This document shows, piece by piece, positions 46,414 to 59,641 of a DNA stretch of 64,000 bases. Location of the stretch: assembly GCA_027574665.1 (NCBI GenBank), contig CM050672.1:6246001-6310000 (forward strand). The letters are read 5' to 3'. Each line of letters starts with the position of its first letter. Positions within the stretch are counted from its first letter, which is position 1. The position numbers were made by a program, and so were the translations under genes. The notes beneath the pieces were generated by a model. That model worked only from the letters and a program-made list of their open reading frames with translations. It was not told the DNA's origin and ran no database searches. This stretch comes from Rhynochetos jubatus (taxonomy: Eukaryota > Chordata > Aves > Eurypygiformes > Rhynochetidae).

Positions 46414-49400
46414 AACATGAAGTTGTCTAGGTTAAGTAGCTTTATTCCTAAATCCATGTTATGAAGCAATTTCAGCCTAGTATTTAATCTTCCATCTGTG
46501 CTCGTTCTCTTAATATTTTATGCTAAGCTTCAGTATTTACTTAGGCCTTGGCCCCTTCCTCTGCAAAATGAGGAACACTTTTTAATTAGAAGACACTCAT
46601 AAGCTGCAGGAAATGGATTTTTGGTTTTACTGGACTCTGCAATGTGTCTGGGGCAGTGTCGGTGAGCACTCCCATACTTCTGCTCCCATTTGTCTGTTGA
46701 AACCCCCTGCATTGTTTACAAAACGTTTTCCAGCTGATGCAGGTCCGTTGCTCAGAGCAGCCGGACACTCGCACAAGCTTGGGGAAGGATGGACGGCTTC
46801 ACTGCCTCGGCTGGTAGCGGGCTTGGTGGATCAGCACCATGAACGGCTGCAGGAAAGTCCCATCGGAGGAGGTGTGATGGCCCAGTGGCTGAGGATTGTA
46901 TAGCCGGGATGGAACTGGAGAGCCTCTGCTCCAGCTTCCTCTGTGGAAGTAGAATTTGCTTCCATGGTGTGTCTGTGTGCAGGCTTCTCCCCTGAGCAGG
47001 TCCCAGGGGTATCCTGCTCTTCCTCCCACTGCTGCTGACACCTGTAGCATCTCCCTGGGGACACAGCCCAGCTACGTGGCTGCCTGGTCCCCGGGGCGGG
47101 TGGCAGAGGGGGATTTTCCTTTAAACTTGCCGAGTTACAGGATTGCACCGTTGCTCGCTCACCCAGGCTGTCTGCTCTTGTACAGATTGTCTCTTTTCTC
47201 GGAGCTGAGCTGCTGCTGATGCAATTACAGCCAGAGTGCTGCTGGCTCTGCTCTCGATAAGATTGCACGTGGAAGCCGTGGGTCTGCGGGGAGGGGGGAT
47301 GCTCTCTGGGCAGCAGCTTCACATTGAGCTTCATCGCCCTATGGGAGAATTCTAACAGGAGCAGCGCCTGTTGGAGAGACTGCTGGAATAGGATTCAGTC
47401 TGTGCTCTCATTTGGTTAAAAGCCAAATTTTTCTTTGCATATGTGTAAACCAACACGCAGAGCATTTGCAGAGGAACGCTGAGAATCCTTGATGGTCAGC
47501 CTCTGTCTTTGGTTGTGCAGTCAGTGCTGGCTGGACCTCCAGAGACCCGAGTCCTGTTCTTGGTCCTGTTTGCCTTGTATGGCTTCATGAAAGTCTTACA
47601 GTTGTTCTCTCCCAGTTTCCCGCTTGTCAGTGTGGTTACCGTTCCCCTGTTTCCAACAGAAAACAAAGGTTAACTTAATTGATCCAGAGAGTCAACTGGT
47701 GCAGTGATGGGTATCGTGAGTGCACAATGTAAAAGGCTGCTGATCAGCTGGTAAATACTGCCAGGGTGATCACGAGCTTCATTTCACTGCTGCATGCAAA
47801 ATCTTGGCCATGCTCCACTTGAGCAGTGACTACGATCAACCCTGGAGCCTGTGTCCTGCCGTCAGGCTGTCCTACTTGATGCCCTTAGTGAGTCACTTTT
47901 AATCCCTGTTTGTTTGTTGATGAACAAGATGAAGCTGCTCGAACTCTGATGCCCTTTTGCCGATTAATCAGGATCTCTTCTGCCGTTTTTTTAAGCCAAA
48001 ACTTGAGCTGTGGCTAAGAAAATGTTGAGATCCTCGCTGGTGAAGGAGCAGCTTCAGCATCCTTGGAGCTGTGATGATGAGTCCCTGGCTGGAGTGGAAG
48101 GTTACGCCTAGGAACCGCAGGTGGAAAAATCGAGTTGCCAGGCTTCACTTCATGGTGCTGTGAGATGGAGATGTCTGAACTGCTGGGGAGGGGAAATCAA
48201 ACCTGTCCCATGCCAGCTGAGTAGGAAACAATTAATTTTTCAACTCTGCATCCTCAGTGGCCCCTGCTCTCCTCCGGCACAGACTGGGCGTGGGAGCAGA
48301 CGTTGCCCTCACCCCTCGACAGAGCCATCCGCTCTTGGCTGAGGGGCTGCGGCAGATGAGTCGGCAAGAGAAACCCTTCCCATGGGTGCATCATCACGTC
48401 CAAGCTGCAGGACAGATCGATGTTGCTTGTTCTACTAGTTTGATCGCGTGTGCGTACAGTGTTATATCCAGGAGGGAACGTGCGCTCTCCCTGTCTGTGA
48501 AATGAATGCGGCATGCCTGGTGAACGGGGAGTAGCTTGTGTGGGCAGCGATGATGGAGCTGGAGAGGGGCAATTAATCTGTCTGACCCATCCAGCTGCTT
48601 CTCCGGCTCTAGGAGAATGTATTATTGGATTTTATTATTTAAGAATTAAGTTGTGGTAGTACCAGAGGACAGGGAATAGGATAGAAAAGTGTGTACAAAA
48701 AAAAGGATTTCATTCCATAAATTGATGGCCTGATCTCCTGAGAGCTGTCACATACCCGCTGCAAATCGAGCACTGCGACATAACAGGGTTACCCGAACCA
48801 GCTGGGGACCAAGAAAAACAGTTGTAGGACGAGGTGGAGGAGGACGGGAGTTTATTTGAGACAAGAAGCGGAGATGCACGCGTGTTGCATCACATGTTCT
48901 GAGGCGCTTTTGTTCCTCTCGGGCGTAAGGTTCAGACAACCAAGGAACAAAATTAACAAGCGGGCCCACGGGCTGCGCTGCGCCTGGGGGTCAGCGGGAC
49001 ACACAGGCTGTGGTGCCTGTGTTTCTGGGCAATGCAACTTCGTGTGGTTATTAACTGATGTACCTTCTGACTGACACTTTTGTAAACTTCTAGCTATTAG
49101 AAGACGGAGAATCAGCCTGAAAGATGCTTCTAATTGAAAATGTTTAGTTTCCTACAGTGAGATGTCAAATTTATGGGACTGCCAGGCTTGCCTTTAAGTC
49201 CGAGGTGTGGCGGCATTATGCTCTGGGTTTCCTGCTCCGGTCCCATCAAGTGTGTAAACAAGATTGATTTTTCTGTTCTGCCTGACAGAGGGTGCGAGTA
49301 GGGATCTCCCGCCAGCGTGCAGGCTCTGATGCCATAACGAGGTAGGTTTCTATCCTTGCAGAGATGAGCTGGAGCCGCAGGAGATGGAGGCTGCAGCTCC

Positions 49401-52400
49401 GAAGCCCACGAGCCCCTGTCCTGGCTCTGCTTTCGGGGTGCACGGCTCCCTGTGTTCCCCAGCTGCTGGGAGAAGGCTGGTTCTGTGGCAGTGTGAGCCC
49501 TGGCTCCGGGTGTGTGCTGGGGTCTCCTCTGCAGAGCTGGGGGGAAACGCTTGAGTGTTTGGGGATGGAGGGGGTGCAGGGTCTGGGGTCTGCTGACTCT
49601 GCCTCTTCAGGTGGGTGCAGCACGTGTTTGGCTCACTGTCGGGGCTCTTTCAGCAGAGACTTCCAAGTGCTCCACGCTCGTGCTGGGTTTCTGTGGATAT
49701 TTGACTGCCTCCTGCGTTGCAGTAGGATCTGCCCCCAGGCTGCTCCACTCTGGGAGTGGCTGTGCCTTGTGTGTGATCTTTAACGGGCCACTGGTGATAT
49801 TTCTGCCCGGTGTTGTGGTCAGTGCTGCATGACTACAGGAAAAAGCAAACTGTCTCCATTATATGAATGTAACATTAGTTTTGGTTTTGCTCTTCAAATA
49901 TAAAGAGCAAGATGGAAGTTTTGGGAGTAATTTAAACATTTGCTAGTTTTTCCTTTTTTATCTAGCACCCTAGGTAGATAAATGACATTTACTATGCATT
50001 GTGGGCCACTGTCTTAATCTTACTTCTCTGTTGTGTTTGTCAAGCTCGTGCTTTTAAAGGTTAGCTTGATCTGGTATTGGAGGCGTGCAGGTGGAGTCGG
50101 GAGAGGTTGAACACAGAACCACAGGCTCTCCAGTCCTATACTGGCAGCAGCTGCTGCCAAGAGTTTGCAAGATCAAGGAGCAAGTGTCGATTCTTCCTAG
50201 AAACACATTTTCCTCTCCTCCAGCCCCGCTCAGGAGAGGATGCTCCACTGCTCAGCAGGCACCAGGGAAGGTGTCTGGGCTCCCCTTGCAGCCAGTGAGA
50301 GCAACGGGGGCTCCTGGCATGTGGGTCGTCTCACCCAGCGCCACATCGCAGGCACACAAACGCCTGCACATCTCTGGTGACTGCTGCGGGGTCCCGATGG
50401 CCAGCTCGGTCACCAGCTCAGCTGGCTGGAGCCCACTGATGGGGCTGCCCTTCGTGTTTGGGCAACTGCAGCACGCGCTGAGATGCTGTCTTGTGCAGTT
50501 CAGCTAGGAACCACAGCCCAGGAATAATCTGCTGATTTTGGTTCCCTTGTTTTAAAAAAGTTTAGGGTTTTTTTTCACCGTTTCAGCAGTTTAACTCTTC
50601 GGTTTTGCTGTAGAAATGTAACACTGAGCCCACATCAGTTGGAAAATGACAATTTCCATTCCAGATGCAAGGAAGTCTCTCTTCATTACTTGGGCATGAC
50701 TGGAATGGGCTTCAGGAGGCTAAATCTGCTGCTTTCTGCAGGCTCTGCTTGCGTTGGGTGACACGACAGCTCAAGATCTTGTCTGGCAAGGAGCATGGCT
50801 TCTAGGCAGCTCTTGAAAGGCTGTACCAGTTATGTAAGAAAAGCAAAAATATCCCATGTGCGTTGCTGCTCCCGGCTCTGCCAAGCTGCTGTCTGTCATG
50901 TGCCAGCGGCCAGGGGATGATGGGGAGCGCTGGGAGCACAGGCCCAGCCACGGTGCTGCGGTCCCTGCCCATGTGTGACTGGAGGGCACTGAATTTCTAA
51001 AGGCCTTGTGGTAGGTGAAATAACCTCCCCTTAAATGTTCACCCATTTTCAGCATCCCAAGGAAAAATCCTCTCCACCCTGTGCTGTGTCGAGTGCTTTG
51101 TCCTCAGATCACAGCTGTAGCTGCCAGTTTTATATCATGCTAAAAATTAATGAACCAGAGTGCACTGGAATAATCTGCTTTAAAAGGAACAGTCTCAGCA
51201 GCCAGCTCCTTAAAAATGATAAGAGAGGGGACTGCGTTAGTGGAGCTGTTCATCTGGGGACTTTACAAGTGATTAAGTTTAAATATTCGGCGAGCTGATG
51301 AAGGGATAGCAGACAGCAGCACCACACCAGGCAGATGAAGGCGCCAAGCAAAACATGAGTGCTCCTGTTTAGCTTGAAATCCAGCTGAGACAAACTCCCG
51401 CCCCTCGGACTGGCGCTGCTGGGGGTCACCCTCATTGCAGAGGGGCTGCCAGCCCGTGGGGGGACCCCGCGCAGGCAGGAGGTGTGCACGGGGCACTATC
51501 CTGGGGTCACCCTGCAATGACAGGTGCACGTTTGTTTGCTGGCTGCTTCCTTTTCAGATATTTTAAGGTCAAACCGAAGCTGTTGCAAACCGCTTTATGG
51601 AGTTTTGCAGCCTTTTTTTGTTGTTTTTTTGTGAAGCGATGAGTCTTTCATGCAGAATTAGCTTCTGGGTGTCCTGCTTGTAGGCTGCATGCTGCTTGTA
51701 GTAAAGATCAAGCAAATCCTTGACCAGCATGTAAATGACTTGTTTGTTTGTGTATCAAAGGTACTCTTCAAAGGATAAGGGAAGCCTGTGTATGACCCGT
51801 AAAAGCAAATCTATGCTACTGGTGTTTAACTCCAGTACGTACCTCGCTGCCTGCAGTGACTGCTCTATAATCCACAACGATAAAGCCGCAGGTGCCAGTG
51901 ACATGGCCACGTGGCTTGGGTTTATATGTGAAACCCTGGTGACTGGTGGGGTCTCCAACAATATTTTCAATATTCCTCCCCTTTTGGGGTTGATGCTGAG
52001 TCCTGTTGTGGCTTCTATGTCATTGCTGCTCTGCTTGCCGGACTCCAAACCCTAAGCAATGTGTTTTCCATATCCTGCATCTTTCTGCAGCCGCCTCGTC
52101 CCCCATGTCCCTCCGGTTCCCATCACACATTGCTCCAGCTGATGTCTGACCATTCCTCCAGCCCCTCCCCAGCCCCCTGAAAGGGTCCCCCAGCCTGCAA
52201 GTCAGTGCAGAGCTGCAGCATCCAAATGTCTCTCCTGGGTCAAACCAAAGGCACATCTCTCCTGGTGCCAGGATCATGCAGGCTTTCAGGGAAAGTGGCT
52301 TGGAAGGTGATAGCTGCTGGCCAGTGGCAGGCAAAGGATGTCCTAGGAAATGGGGAAATGCAGTCATCAAATGTGTTCCCCATTCATCTTGCAGTGTTCT

Positions 52401-52430
52401 TTCCTTAAGTCCCTCTCTCTTTCCTTTTAG
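46414..52430 (+). other. EPHA10: EPHA10 intron 3, part downstream of the LTR
   Basis: The 3' part of intron 3 ends with the acceptor TCTCTTTCCTTTTAG at 52430. No gene or intact repeat is recognised. Moderately AT-rich islands lie near 48590-48740, 49840-50050, 50520-50700, 51120-51300 and 51530-51900. A weak tRNA-like or SINE-like phrase (GTGATGGCCCAGTGGCTGAGG, near 46873) is noted but not supported further. The short open frames are compositional. Confidence 0.65.
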
Positions 52431-52586
52431 CTTGCCTTCCTGGATTTTACAAGCTTTCCCTCCGTCTCCCTCTCTGCTCTCCGTGCCCTGAGCACAGCTT
52501 CACGCATGAAGAAGCCTCCACGTTCTGTTCGTGCCAGAAGAACTACTCCAGGTCCCCGTCAGACCCGCCATCTGCCTCCTGCACAC
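52431..52586 (+). CDS. EPHA10: EPHA10 exon 4 (Cys-rich/EGF-like module)
   Basis: A 156-bp exon, the standard exon 4 length of Eph genes. It completes codon 275 and encodes residues 276-326 plus the first base of 327. It continues the tumour-necrosis-receptor/EGF-like Cys-rich module with cysteines at 276, 290, 293, 307, 309 and 325, so no disulphide partner is missing. The phrases [16 protein letters not shown] and [12 protein letters not shown] closely match mammalian EPHA10 as I remember it ([28 protein letters not shown]). They differ clearly from other Eph paralogues. A glycosylation sequon N312-Y-S is present. The donor is GTACGT and the acceptor has a good pyrimidine tract. In Eph receptors this rigid module links the ligand-binding domain to the fibronectin repeats and contributes to receptor clustering. 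Confidence 0.96.
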
Positions 52587-53310
52587 GTACGTCTCGCCGA
52601 AATGCCGGTCCTTTGTAAAGCGAGGATATGGGGATCCAGAGGCTGCGGCTGTCCTGCAGCACAGGGCCAGGAGCCTGACCGAGGTTGTCCCCCTCTAGCC
52701 CAGGGGAGCTGTGCCCGGGCACGCGTGTCCCTGAGAGGTCCTGCCTGGACCAGAGTACTGCCGCGGTGGGGAGGGGATGGAGGGGCTGTCCACTGCCACG
52801 GAGCTTGCAGGCGGAGGCTGCAACCTGACGAGACAGCGGTCGGGCTTGCAGACTCCCTGGTAAAACTAAGGCACAGTCATTTAGTCAATACAGTTCACAG
52901 ATTTTAATTAAATGGCCTTGAGTTAATTGGATTGGACCTCAGTAACTCCAGTGATGGATGCTGTAGAGCTGCCGGCACAGTGATGAGAAACCCTCCCACT
53001 TTGCCCCAGAGCAAGGGTGCTGGGCAGAGTGCGGCCAGTGGCAGGGCTCCTGGAGCAGCCGAACCCCAGGGAGACCCCAGCTCTGGCTGGGTGCTTGCAC
53101 GCTGCCTGAGCTGTGTACAACACGTCCCTGCGGCAGGGATGCTCCGTCCAGTGTCCCCACTGTGCATCCGTGTCCCCTTGTGCTGTGGCTGCCCTTGCTC
53201 TCCCACTGGAGCCTGTGCTGCTGCTTCCAGGGGACCCGTAGCTTCTCCCTCCTCCCCAGGCATCCCCCCGCTGTCCCGGCACCCGTGCACAGACAGTTTT
53301 ATGCTTCCAG
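52587..53310 (+). other. EPHA10: EPHA10 intron 4
   Basis: A 724-bp GC-rich intron with donor GTACGT and acceptor TTTTATGCTTCCAG. No repeat or extra exon is recognised. A long open frame at 52932-53837 overlaps its 3' part because the intron end is stop-free in the frame of exon 5. That part is not coding. Confidence 0.85.
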
Positions 53311-53652
53311 GTCCACCCTCCGCCCCGAGAAACCTGGTCTACAGCCTACGGCAGTCATCGCTGGTCCTGGAGTGGAGTGCTCCCGCTGACGCGGGCGGCC
53401 GGAGCGACTTGACCTACAGCCTGTGGTGTGGCCGGTGCCCCGCAGCTCTGCGGGGCCGCTGCGAGCAGTGCGGCAGCAGCGTGGGCTTCGTGCCGCAGCA
53501 GACGGGGCTCGTGGACCGCACCGTCACCCTGGTGAACCTGCTGCCCCACGTCAACTACACCATCCGCGTGGCGGCTGTCAACGGTGTCTCGGGCGTCAGC
53601 CCGCTGTTGCGGCAACAGTACGCCGAGGTCAACGTCTCCACTGGCCTCGCAG
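53311..53652 (+). CDS. EPHA10: EPHA10 exon 5 (first fibronectin type III domain)
   Basis: A 342-bp exon. It completes Arg327 and encodes residues 328-440 plus the first base of 441. It starts with the Eph-invariant PPSAPRN and holds FN3 domain 1: the core Trp348 (LEWSAP), [10 protein letters not shown], a Cys cluster at 366, 369, 377 and 380, VPQQTGL, and the C-terminal strand [14 protein letters not shown]. Sequons N408-Y-T and N434-V-S are present. Exon 5 is usually 336 bp in Eph genes as I recall, so this copy is two codons longer, which fits the extra residues I remember in the mammalian EPHA10 FN3-1 domain. Borders are CTTCCAG acceptor and GTACGC donor. Confidence 0.96.
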
Positions 53653-56600
53653 GTACGCACGCGGCCGCCAAAGGCGAGTGGAGCCTCGCCACCCAGGGAA
53701 CGGTGTCAGCGCTGCCTTGCGCTGGTGTGTCACATCCAGGGTGTAGGGTTCTGCTTCATGGCTCTGTCGCCGGGAGGACACGGGGTCTGGAGGTGACGTG
53801 GGCACTGTCCTCGGGCTCTGTCCGCCTGATGCCGTAGCAGTGCGCAGATTCCTCTTGGCTTGCTCCGGTGGCACAGACATGATGGTCGGTGTTGGCAGGG
53901 AGATGGAGCCTGACCTGGGACAGTCCCATGGGGAGGCGAGGAGCTGCCTGTACTGGAGGGGTCCGTGGCCCCATTATCTCCCATGATGCTGGCTCGCAGC
54001 TGGGTGGCAGCGAGCGTGGTGACAGCCTGGGCTCCGAAGGGACGAGGCTGCTCTGTGATCCGGCTGCAGTTTGAATTTACAAATCACAAAAAAGTACCTT
54101 CAAAGAAACGATGTTTTCAGCCCATTCACAAAAACACTCCTTAAACCAGATAATTCAAATATTGGCTGTCCCTTGGAAACAAAAAAACCCCTGATTTCAT
54201 CTCTCTTCTGTGCTGGTCTGTGGCACGGTTTCTTACTGTACGTGTCCCCTTCCGCTTTACATTTCCTGCTTCCCTTGTGTGAGGGGAAGCGAACATCCAG
54301 CCGCTCTGCGTGCATGGTGCCCTGGCCGGCCGGAGGGCTTCGATCACTCCCCAGTTGTTAGCTGCACCTAAGGAAAATCAGCTCTGGCTTGTTGTGTCCT
54401 TGTCTATTCCTCTGCAGTTGCGTTATTAATTTGCATGAAAGCCCTTTGCCAAGCCACAGTTAATGGAGACAGATGATCCTCACATACCTCTTGGCAGGAA
54501 TTGGCCAACAGTTTCATCCGAAGAGATTAAACTTTGATCTTGTTACATATAATTTTCCCACCACTTGATCAAATGTGTTTTTTTGCGCGTGTTGTTGCTT
54601 TCTCTTCCCTCATATAATAATTTCTCTGAATCTGTTGGGTGGATGCTGTGCCCCAGACCGCTCTTCAGCGGAGGTGTCATTCCTCATTAGGATCTTGGCT
54701 GTTCAAGGATGGATTTAACTCTGGGAAGATCTTGTGTCTCCTGAGCTCAGGCTATTCCTGAGCCAGCATACAAGCTAGGGAGAGGCAAGCTTAACGAGGT
54801 TTAACGATGAGTGCTCCTCCAGAGCCTCCTGTCTGGTTTCGGGCAGGGGGTAGGGGACCGGTGTTCAGGAGCTGCCTCCTCGCCTGGAGCTTCACATCTG
54901 AGCTGAGGGCAAGGGACTGCTGGGCAAGGGCAGCCCCGTCCTCTCTACAGAGCGAAGCAACAAGTCTGTGATGCCAAGCCGTGCCTCAGCCGATCAGCTT
55001 TTCCTCTGGGTAAGTGGGAATCTCAGCCCCTTACTCAACACGGCGTGCTGCTGGAGGAACTAAATACGTGGAAAGAATATGGCATAATTAATCCTGTAAT
55101 CTGTTCAGAATCAATGTCTCTTGTCGAGCTGTCGAGTCTCCGGATGCAGATGGTGGCTCAGAATTAGCCGAGCAGCTGAGGCTCAGGAAGTTTCTTGAAA
55201 CACTTGAATTTGGTGCTGCTGAGGGTGTCCCCTCCCGAGGGCAGCGCCAGGCTGGAGCTGCTCCTTCTGCAGTGCCCAGCTGGCCTGGTTCCTCTCGCTT
55301 TGGCACTGGGCAAGAAGTGACAGCGATGATTAACCTGCGCTCATCGGCAAAAGGGGGTGAAGTTCAACTCCTGCGGAGGCAGCGTCTTGGTCTGGTTTGT
55401 CCGTAATGCCTGTCTTGGGCGAGAGGCCCCTGCTGCGAGAGGGGCTGTGCACGGGAGGGGACCCTGCGTGGGCAGGCAGTGATGCAGGCAGGATGTGGAG
55501 CTGTGGCTGGCACGGACGGGTCGCGGACCTGCTCTGCGGAGCGTGCCATCTCCAGTGAGTCCCGTGCCCTGGAGCCCCTCCTCATGGAAGCCCATCGCAG
55601 AAGTGCCGAATGGGGCCAGAGATCAGGAGAACGGGAGACCTCGGGGATGCCGGCAGCAGTGGTGACTTCCTTGGCGGCTGCGATATGACGGTCTTGGAAG
55701 TCATTTGCAGCAGGAGGGAAGCTCTGCTGCAAATATGCAGATTTGGAGGAAAAATTAAACCAAGAAACAAGACCCCATTTAACTGTCAGATCCCTGCTTC
55801 TCTAAATATAGCTCCGAGTGCAGCTTTTGCACTGCCCTTCCCCTTCAGCAGTCACAAGAGGGAATTAGCGGTTGTTCATTGTATTTGCAGGGGAAAAGAA
55901 AAGATGCTATTTAGTCTGCAGGAGGCAAAATTAATACTGTGTTTTTTCTAATCTGGCCCCAGCATGGGACTAAATAAAAGTGTTTGAGGAGAGAATGGAG
56001 CTGTTTACCTGGAGGAGTAGAGCTGCATTAGCTATGTAAATGTACACCCTGGGACAATGTCATTTATATTCCCGGCAGGGATCAGCTCCTGTCTTAAAGG
56101 GCTTTTAAATCTGTTGCAGATTAATAATGCAGCCAGTGCCGAAATGCATTCTCTTTTCGAGACTGTGGAGAAGTGGTTTGTGCTGAATTAGGTCCTCGGC
56201 GGTTGGCTTCTCCGCTGCTTGCTGCTGGTGCAGCAGTGCCAGCCCTGCCTTAGCCAGGGAGGCCAGGGGGCCACAGGACTAGCCAGGCGAGGGGGAGCGC
56301 CCGTGGGGTCTTTGCCATCTATGCAGCGAGGACCAGACCTGGGATTGCTGCACGGTGGCTGGTGAGGCTGCTGCTCTGCTTTGGGAGGAAGGACCCAGTG
56401 CCCAGTGTGTTTTCTATGCTGGGGTGTGAATAACTGGTGTTGGAGGGGGGTGGCTGGCCCTCCCCAGTGCGAGCAGCATTGTGGTGTGGGGCAGCAGAGG
56501 TGTTGGGGGGGCAATGGCAAGTTCTGTCCATCCGATTGCCACTCGCCCCATATGGGGAGCAGTGGGCAGCACGGCGGGCAGGTGGTGGTCTGCTCGTTTG

Positions 56601-59600
56601 CTGTGTGTCTGCTTGACCCCCTCCAGCCGCCGAAAAGGTGTGGACAGAGTGGAGAGTTCCTGGAGATGGTGGGTGCGGGACCACAGCGGCTGCGTGGTCT
56701 GCAGGCGCCCTTGGTTCAACTCTGTCTATAAGCGCTTGCTGTTGTCCCCTCCAAGGGTCCCCTTCGGGTTTTGGGTGCAGCGGGTGGCTCGGGGGAGGGA
56801 CACAGTGCCCATACGTAGCTTTATGACTTTTCTGCTGTTGCGCTGGTTAATTAAGAGGAGTAAACCCACATACAACGGAATGGAGTTTATAAAATCAGAC
56901 AGAGTGGTGAATAATTTAATGTTTGCTTTTTCGGAACAGAGGCAATGTTAGGGGAGCTTAAAATATTGATGGGAAACACATTTTTTTCACAGTGTGAAAT
57001 GCTTTATAGTCTGTGTGATTTTCTTCAGTGCCTTTTAAACATGTTTGAGGCTAGTGCCTGCTTTTCTGGTGTGTACCGTGGGTTCTGCTCTACAGCTGAT
57101 CTCTGAGCGTGACTTTTCCCGATGACTTTGTTAACAGTCAGGACCACTTGTTCAGGCTTCCCCAGTCCGTTTGCTAGATTCAGAGCTACAGGAGGGCATC
57201 TGTGTGATATTTTATTGATGGGAATCGTATAAACCAGCAAGGAACACTTAACTTAGGTTACAGGAACAAACCCCAAGCCGAGCATCGGGCTGGCCTCCGC
57301 CGCCTGTATCACTTGTCATTTCGTGCAACGCGCAGCGACGTGCGCTCACGCGGAGGCCATGGGCTCCCCCTTCTTTACACGGGGACAGAGCAATATCCCC
57401 TTGAAGGGCAGCTCTGGGGCTCATGGATTTATTTGGAGGATTATTTTTTACAAACACGAGAAGACAGGCAGCCAGGCGGAGCTGTGTGCAGGGGCTGGGA
57501 GTTTGCACGAGCGTGGGGGCTCCCGGCTGCCCTGGGGGTCCTCTCGCTCTTTCAGCAGAAGCCGAAGGGACTTGGAATGAAGGAGCAAATCATCATGAAT
57601 AAAACATCAGGAGCACGTTTTTCTTCAGCAAAGATTAATGGGCTAAGTAAGAAATACAAAATTTCACAGATGCTTAAGTTTGCTTTCCAGGGAGTTGTTC
57701 CTCTCCACAGGAGTCTCTGTGGGCTAGTCAGGGTCCAGCAAACATCCTGATCTGATGGAAGAGTGGGACAAGCTGGAAACAGCCAATTTCCCTGTGCTTT
57801 CACTGCTACAGGGCTGCTGGTGTAAATGAGTGGATCATTCACCACAGGCCCTTCACCCCGGTGTGTTCTGGGCCCTGGTGCTTACCAGGGGGACCCCCCC
57901 TTCCCTGTGTTGGGACCCTGCCTTCCAGCTGCCGCCGGGCAGCCCAGAGCCGCAGTTACAGGCAGCTTTTCTGTGGTTTCCCTGTTCTCGCCTCAGTTGG
58001 AGAGGAGACTTTCTGCCCTTCGACCAGGACAGCTTGTGACACTGCCCCACAAGAGCTGGGTAGACGTTGCTGGTCATGTTTGACCACTGTGGAGGTCAGT
58101 TTTTCTAATCAACCCTAATTTTCTCTCTAATCAACCCAAAGCAGAACAAGGGGCTCCAATAGAAGCTTTTATCAAGGCACCAGGTACAAAGTTTATTTTC
58201 CCTACTGAAATATTTAGTATCTTTCTTGCATAGCACCTCTGCAGCACAGGCACTGATGTCCTAGCACATCCCAGGCACTCCCTTCCTCCTTGCTCTTGCT
58301 GCTGAATGCCCTGGCCCTGGGCAGAGCATCGCGTCTGTGCCGCTGCTGCCTTGCTCGGGGCAGTCGGGGGATGCCGTGTCCTTGGCTGGCTCCCGAGATG
58401 CTGCAGACTGTCTGACAGGTCCAGCTGGCTTTCTGCTGGTGCGGGAGGCAGAGGCATTTGGAAGAGCTGCTGGGATGCTGCCTGCAGGCCGGGAGCCTGG
58501 TGCAGGCAGTGCAGGAGCTGTGCAGGGCACGGAGTGCAGCTCAGTGGCTTGAAGGCAGGAGGGAGGGGGTCAGAGGAGGAGATGGAGGCTTTGGGAGAGC
58601 GGAGATGAGTGAGCAGGGTAAGGCAGGCAGACAGCAAAGGTGTCAGCATCAGGCAGAGAGCCTGCAGATAGCTGGGGATAGCGGGCTGGCTGCTGCATGC
58701 TGGAGAAGCCAGCTCGTTTGGAGGCAAACCTGGTTAAAATGGGAATAATTGGCAAGCACATCTTGCATAGTGAGATGAACTAAATGGGAGCACACGTGCC
58801 ATGGAGGAAGATTGAGCGTGGAGCATGTGGTTACTAGAAATAAATAGCCAGCTCCTGGGGCACAGGCTGTGTGCTCAGCAGCATGTAGGGCAGGCAGCTC
58901 TCCCAGTCTTCCCAGCCTTTCTCTCCCCTCTTACCAGCTGTCTGGGGTGGCGTGGGGCAGATCCTGTTACAGGGTGGCTGGAGAAGCCTTGCTATGTCCT
59001 ACAAGTCCTCCTGCTCAAAGGCTGTATTTTGCATTTCCCAGGAATCCTTGGCAGCGGGCTCAGAGCACTGGACATTAGCCAGCGCTCAGACCCCTCTGTG
59101 GCACCATCGGCAGAGGCTGCCATTAGGATTTTTTGCTTGTTTTCAGTCAGAGCATTCCTGGCTGCCCACAGATTGCAAAGCCGGTGTATTTTACCACCAT
59201 CTTCTCCCGTTGGAGGATCACCAGCTTGGCGTTTGCCCTATTTCAGTTCTATTTGTGGGAGGGAGCTGCTATCTGCAGAAGCAGCACGCTCTTCAGCTGG
59301 TGAAGTTGTTACAGGTTTTACTGTGGCATCCCAGGGCGGAAGCAGAAATGAAGTTTCCACAGCTGAACGTCCGGGCTGACGTGGGACTCGCAGCCAGATG
59401 AGTAAGAGGATGGAGATAAAATTCCTTGTAAGCTGTGATCTCCTGGTTGCACTTGCTTGGCTGCTCAGATCCAGAGCATGGTGGCACGCAGTATCACTTG
59501 TCCCTGGGGCTCTGCCTGTCAGGCTGTGCTGGGCCAGTGCAGGGTGGGGTTTGGGTGCTGCGAGGTGCGCTGCCAGAGCAGGGGGATGCTCTGCCCTTGC

Positions 59601-59641
59601 AGCACCGTGGGCACTCACTGCTTTCCTCTCCGCTTTTTCAG
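53653..59641 (+). other. EPHA10: EPHA10 intron 5
   Basis: A 5,989-bp intron with donor GTACGC and acceptor CTCCGCTTTTTCAG. No separate gene is recognised. AT-rich islands lie at about 54070-54200, 54400-54640, 55720-56160 and 56820-57060 and could be regulatory. Near 58102-58135 the 12-mer TCTAATCAACCC occurs twice, about two helical turns apart. Open frames are short and GC-driven. A roughly 198-codon minus-strand frame (58131-58727) is Ala, Pro, Ser and Gln rich and has no recognisable domain. Confidence 0.75.

Noticed and set aside
46865..46930. tRNA-like phrase gatggcccagtggctgagg as a SINE or tRNA
   Set aside because: Only the A-box-like part is present; no B box or acceptor pairing is seen.
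52932..53837. 301-codon plus-strand frame covering exon 5 as a single gene
   Set aside because: Only 53311-53652 matches the Eph FN3 domain. The flanks are intron 4 and intron 5 sequence bounded by good splice sites.
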